A stretch of DNA of 64,000 nt from the NCBI RefSeq assembly GCF_026967805.1, contig NZ_JAPVBG010000001.1:1302047-1366046 (forward strand), in the 5' to 3' direction. Below the pieces are notes generated by a model, which was not told where the DNA came from, did not search any database, and saw nothing but the letters and a program-made list of their open reading frames with translations. Position 1 is the first letter of the stretch; each line of letters opens with the position of its first letter. The position numbers were made by a program, and so were the translations under genes. This stretch comes from Blastococcus sp. VKM Ac-2987. GTDB taxonomy: Bacteria > Actinomycetota > Actinomycetes > Mycobacteriales > Geodermatophilaceae. Below are positions 62,716 through 64,000 of the stretch, piece after piece.

Positions 62716-63711
62716 GTGAGCGCAGAGATCCGCTGGGGAGTCGTCGGTCCGGGCCGCATCGCCGAGAACGTGGTGCACGACTTCGCGCACGTGCCGAACG
62801 CGCGGCCGGTGGCGGTCGCGTCGCGCTCGCAGGAGCGGGCCGACGCCTTCGCCTCCCGGCACGGGCTGGACCGGGCGCACGGCTCCTACGCGGCGATCAT
62901 CGCGGATCCGGACGTCGACGTGCTGTACCTGGCCACCCCGCACCCGCAGCACCACGCGCTCGCGCTGGCCGCCCTCCGCGCGGGCAAGGCGCTGCTGGTG
63001 GAGAAATCGTTCACCGCCACCACCGCGGGCGCGGTCGAGGTGGTGGACCTGGCCCGGGAGACCGGCGTCTTCGTCATGGAGGCCATGTGGACGCGCTTCC
63101 AGCCGGCCGTCGTCGCGGTGCGCGAGCTCATCGCCGACGGCGCCATCGGCGAGATGCGCTCGGTGCAGGCAGACCTCGGCGTGGCCCGCGAGTACGACCC
63201 GGCCGACCGGCTCTTCGCCATGGCGCTCGGCGGTGGCGCGCTGCTGGACCTGGGCGTCTACGTCGTCTCCTTCGCCCAGATGCTGCTCGGCACGCCGCAG
63301 CGCGTCGTCGCCGCCGGTTCGCTGTTCCCGTCGGGGGTGGACGCCGACGCCTCGCTGCTCCTCGACTTCGGCGACGGCCGCACGGCCTCGCTCACCACCT
63401 CGCTGCGCAACGCCCTGCCCGGGCAGGCGCGGGTGTTCGGGACGACCGGCTGGATCGACGTCCTGCCCCGCTTCCACCACCCGGACACCATCGTGCTGCA
63501 CCGCGCCGGCGCCGAGCCGGAGACGATCACCCGCCCGCAGACCGGCACCGGGTACGCGCACGAGCTCGTCGAGGTCACCGAGTGCCTGCGCGCGGGCCGG
63601 AGCGAGAGCGCCGTCATGCCGCTGGCCGACACGCTCGTCGTGCAGGACGTGCTCGACCGGGCCGCGGAGCAGCTCGGCGTGCGGCACGCGGAGGCGGTCG
63701 ACGTCCTGTGA
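62716..63711 (+). CDS. Gfo/Idh/MocA-family oxidoreductase
   Basis: A 331-residue NAD(P)-dependent sugar or polyol dehydrogenase. The Rossmann start is WGVVGPGRIAENVVHDF; VLYLATPHPQHHALALAALRAGKALLVEKSFT has the Lys of the EKP-like motif (here EKS); FVMEAMWTRFQPAVVAV and GGGALLDLGVYVVSFAQML are the C-terminal family marks. The EKS variant is common in dihydrodiol-dehydrogenase-like members. A GTGA overlap couples it to the next gene. Confidence 0.9.
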   Translation: MSAEIRWGVVGPGRIAENVVHDFAHVPNARPVAVASRSQERADAFASRHGLDRAHGSYAAIIADPDVDVLYLATPHPQHHALALAALRAGKALLVEKSFTATTAGAVEVVDLARETGVFVMEAMWTRFQPAVVAVRELIADGAIGEMRSVQADLGVAREYDPADRLFAMALGGGALLDLGVYVVSFAQMLLGTPQRVVAAGSLFPSGVDADASLLLDFGDGRTASLTTSLRNALPGQARVFGTTGWIDVLPRFHHPDTIVLHRAGAEPETITRPQTGTGYAHELVEVTECLRAGRSESAVMPLADTLVVQDVLDRAAEQLGVRHAEAVDVL

Positions 63712-64000
63712 TCGTCGTGACCGCCGCCGGCGGGGTCACCGGCACCGCCGTCGTCCGGACGCTGCTGTCCCGGGGCGAGGAGGTGCGCGCGGTCGTCCCG
63801 TCGAGCCGCCCGCGCCCCACTCTGGACGGGCTCGGCGCCGAGGTGGTCGTCGGGGACCTGACCGGCGACCTGTCCCCCGTCCTGGCCGGCGCCGACGCGC
63901 TGTACCTGATCTGGCCCAACTTCGACCCGGGCGAGGCGACCGGTGCACCGGAGGTCCTGGCGCAGGCGGCCCGGTCGGGGGTGCGCCGGCTGGTCTACCA
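63708..64000 (+). CDS. NmrA-like NAD(P)-binding protein, cut by the window end
   Basis: The first 97 codons of an atypical SDR. VIVVTAAGGVTGTAVVRTLLSRGEEVRAVV has the GxxGxxG nucleotide loop, and AEVVVGDLTGDLSPVLAGADALYLI is the usual second strand. Relatives are NmrA-type sensors or NADPH-dependent reductases of flavin or quinone type. The GTG start overlaps the upstream stop by four bases. Confidence 0.82.
   Translation, partial: MIVVTAAGGVTGTAVVRTLLSRGEEVRAVVPSSRPRPTLDGLGAEVVVGDLTGDLSPVLAGADALYLIWPNFDPGEATGAPEVLAQAARSGVRRLVY

Overview
The window reads as one stretch of chromosome from a very GC-rich actinobacterium. Nearly every codon ends in G or C, GTG starts are common, genes are packed with 4-base overlaps, and the gene content is actinobacterial: SepH, a mycothiol-dependent isomerase-type protein, an F420-dependent oxidoreductase, a bacterial XPB helicase, a DUF222/HNH protein, DUF2530, DUF3027, DUF2771 and UdgX. 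The style suggests Geodermatophilaceae (Blastococcus, Geodermatophilus or Modestobacter type), but that is inference. I see no phage, plasmid, IS element or CRISPR array.

Layout. 1-1270 is a decayed patch on the 3' side of a tRNA-Arg(CCU) gene: a TetR gene with an in-frame amber codon, a membrane-protein gene with a frameshift and no 5' end, and a PIN-domain fragment ending 4 bp from the tRNA. 1455-14312 holds housekeeping and repair genes: GNAT, Nei2 glycosylase, a secreted GH25-like protein, FprA-type reductase, PEP carboxylase coupled to an inositol-monophosphatase-like enzyme, a TPR protein, an F420 oxidoreductase, an ABC exporter and UdgX. 14429-21751 has an MFS exporter, PNPOx-type oxidase, citrate synthase, serC and a large hybrid sensor kinase. 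21762-30887 has a permuted ATP-grasp enzyme coupled to an S9 peptidase, SepH, a stress protein, a TrmH-type methyltransferase, an FAD oxidoreductase and a self-regulated ABC/TetR operon. 30889-43583 has a thioesterase, aldo/keto reductase, RNA 2',3'-cyclic phosphodiesterase, a MarR/MFS operon, a purine permease, a DUF3027 protein, an MFS/lipoprotein pair, a cold-shock protein and small membrane proteins. 43586-55714 has an acyl-CoA ligase and then a helicase/nuclease neighbourhood: helicase-associated protein, XPB, PIN, SOS-boxed HNH protein and an SF2 helicase. 55734-64000 has a 997-residue LuxR regulator, small proteins, a scramblase-like protein, an M20 peptidase, an HD protein, a Gfo/Idh oxidoreductase and a partial NmrA-like gene.

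The order XPB, helicase-associated protein, cold-shock protein, DUF2771/MFS, DUF3027, DUF2530, MarR, TrmH, SepH, serC, citrate synthase resembles, from memory, the mycobacterial ercc3-serC region, so most of 16-51 kb is probably ancestral core.

Regulation can be read directly at several sites. Many starts have a TANNNT-like -10 element ending 6-7 bases before the start codon and no Shine-Dalgarno sequence, the mark of leaderless mRNA. At two of them a repressor palindrome lies on the -10: a MarR-type site at 35541-35551 and a LexA-type SOS box at 53710-53725. The ABC/TetR operon has a canonical -35/-10 promoter set within three TGAGTTCA-type half-sites. Two genes (30261 and 33280) appear to begin at CTG inside a CTGA overlap. 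No entirely new system is evident; the most unusual leads are these CTG starts, the UdgX that lacks one expected Fe-S cysteine, the SOS-controlled HNH gene and the scarred tRNA flank.
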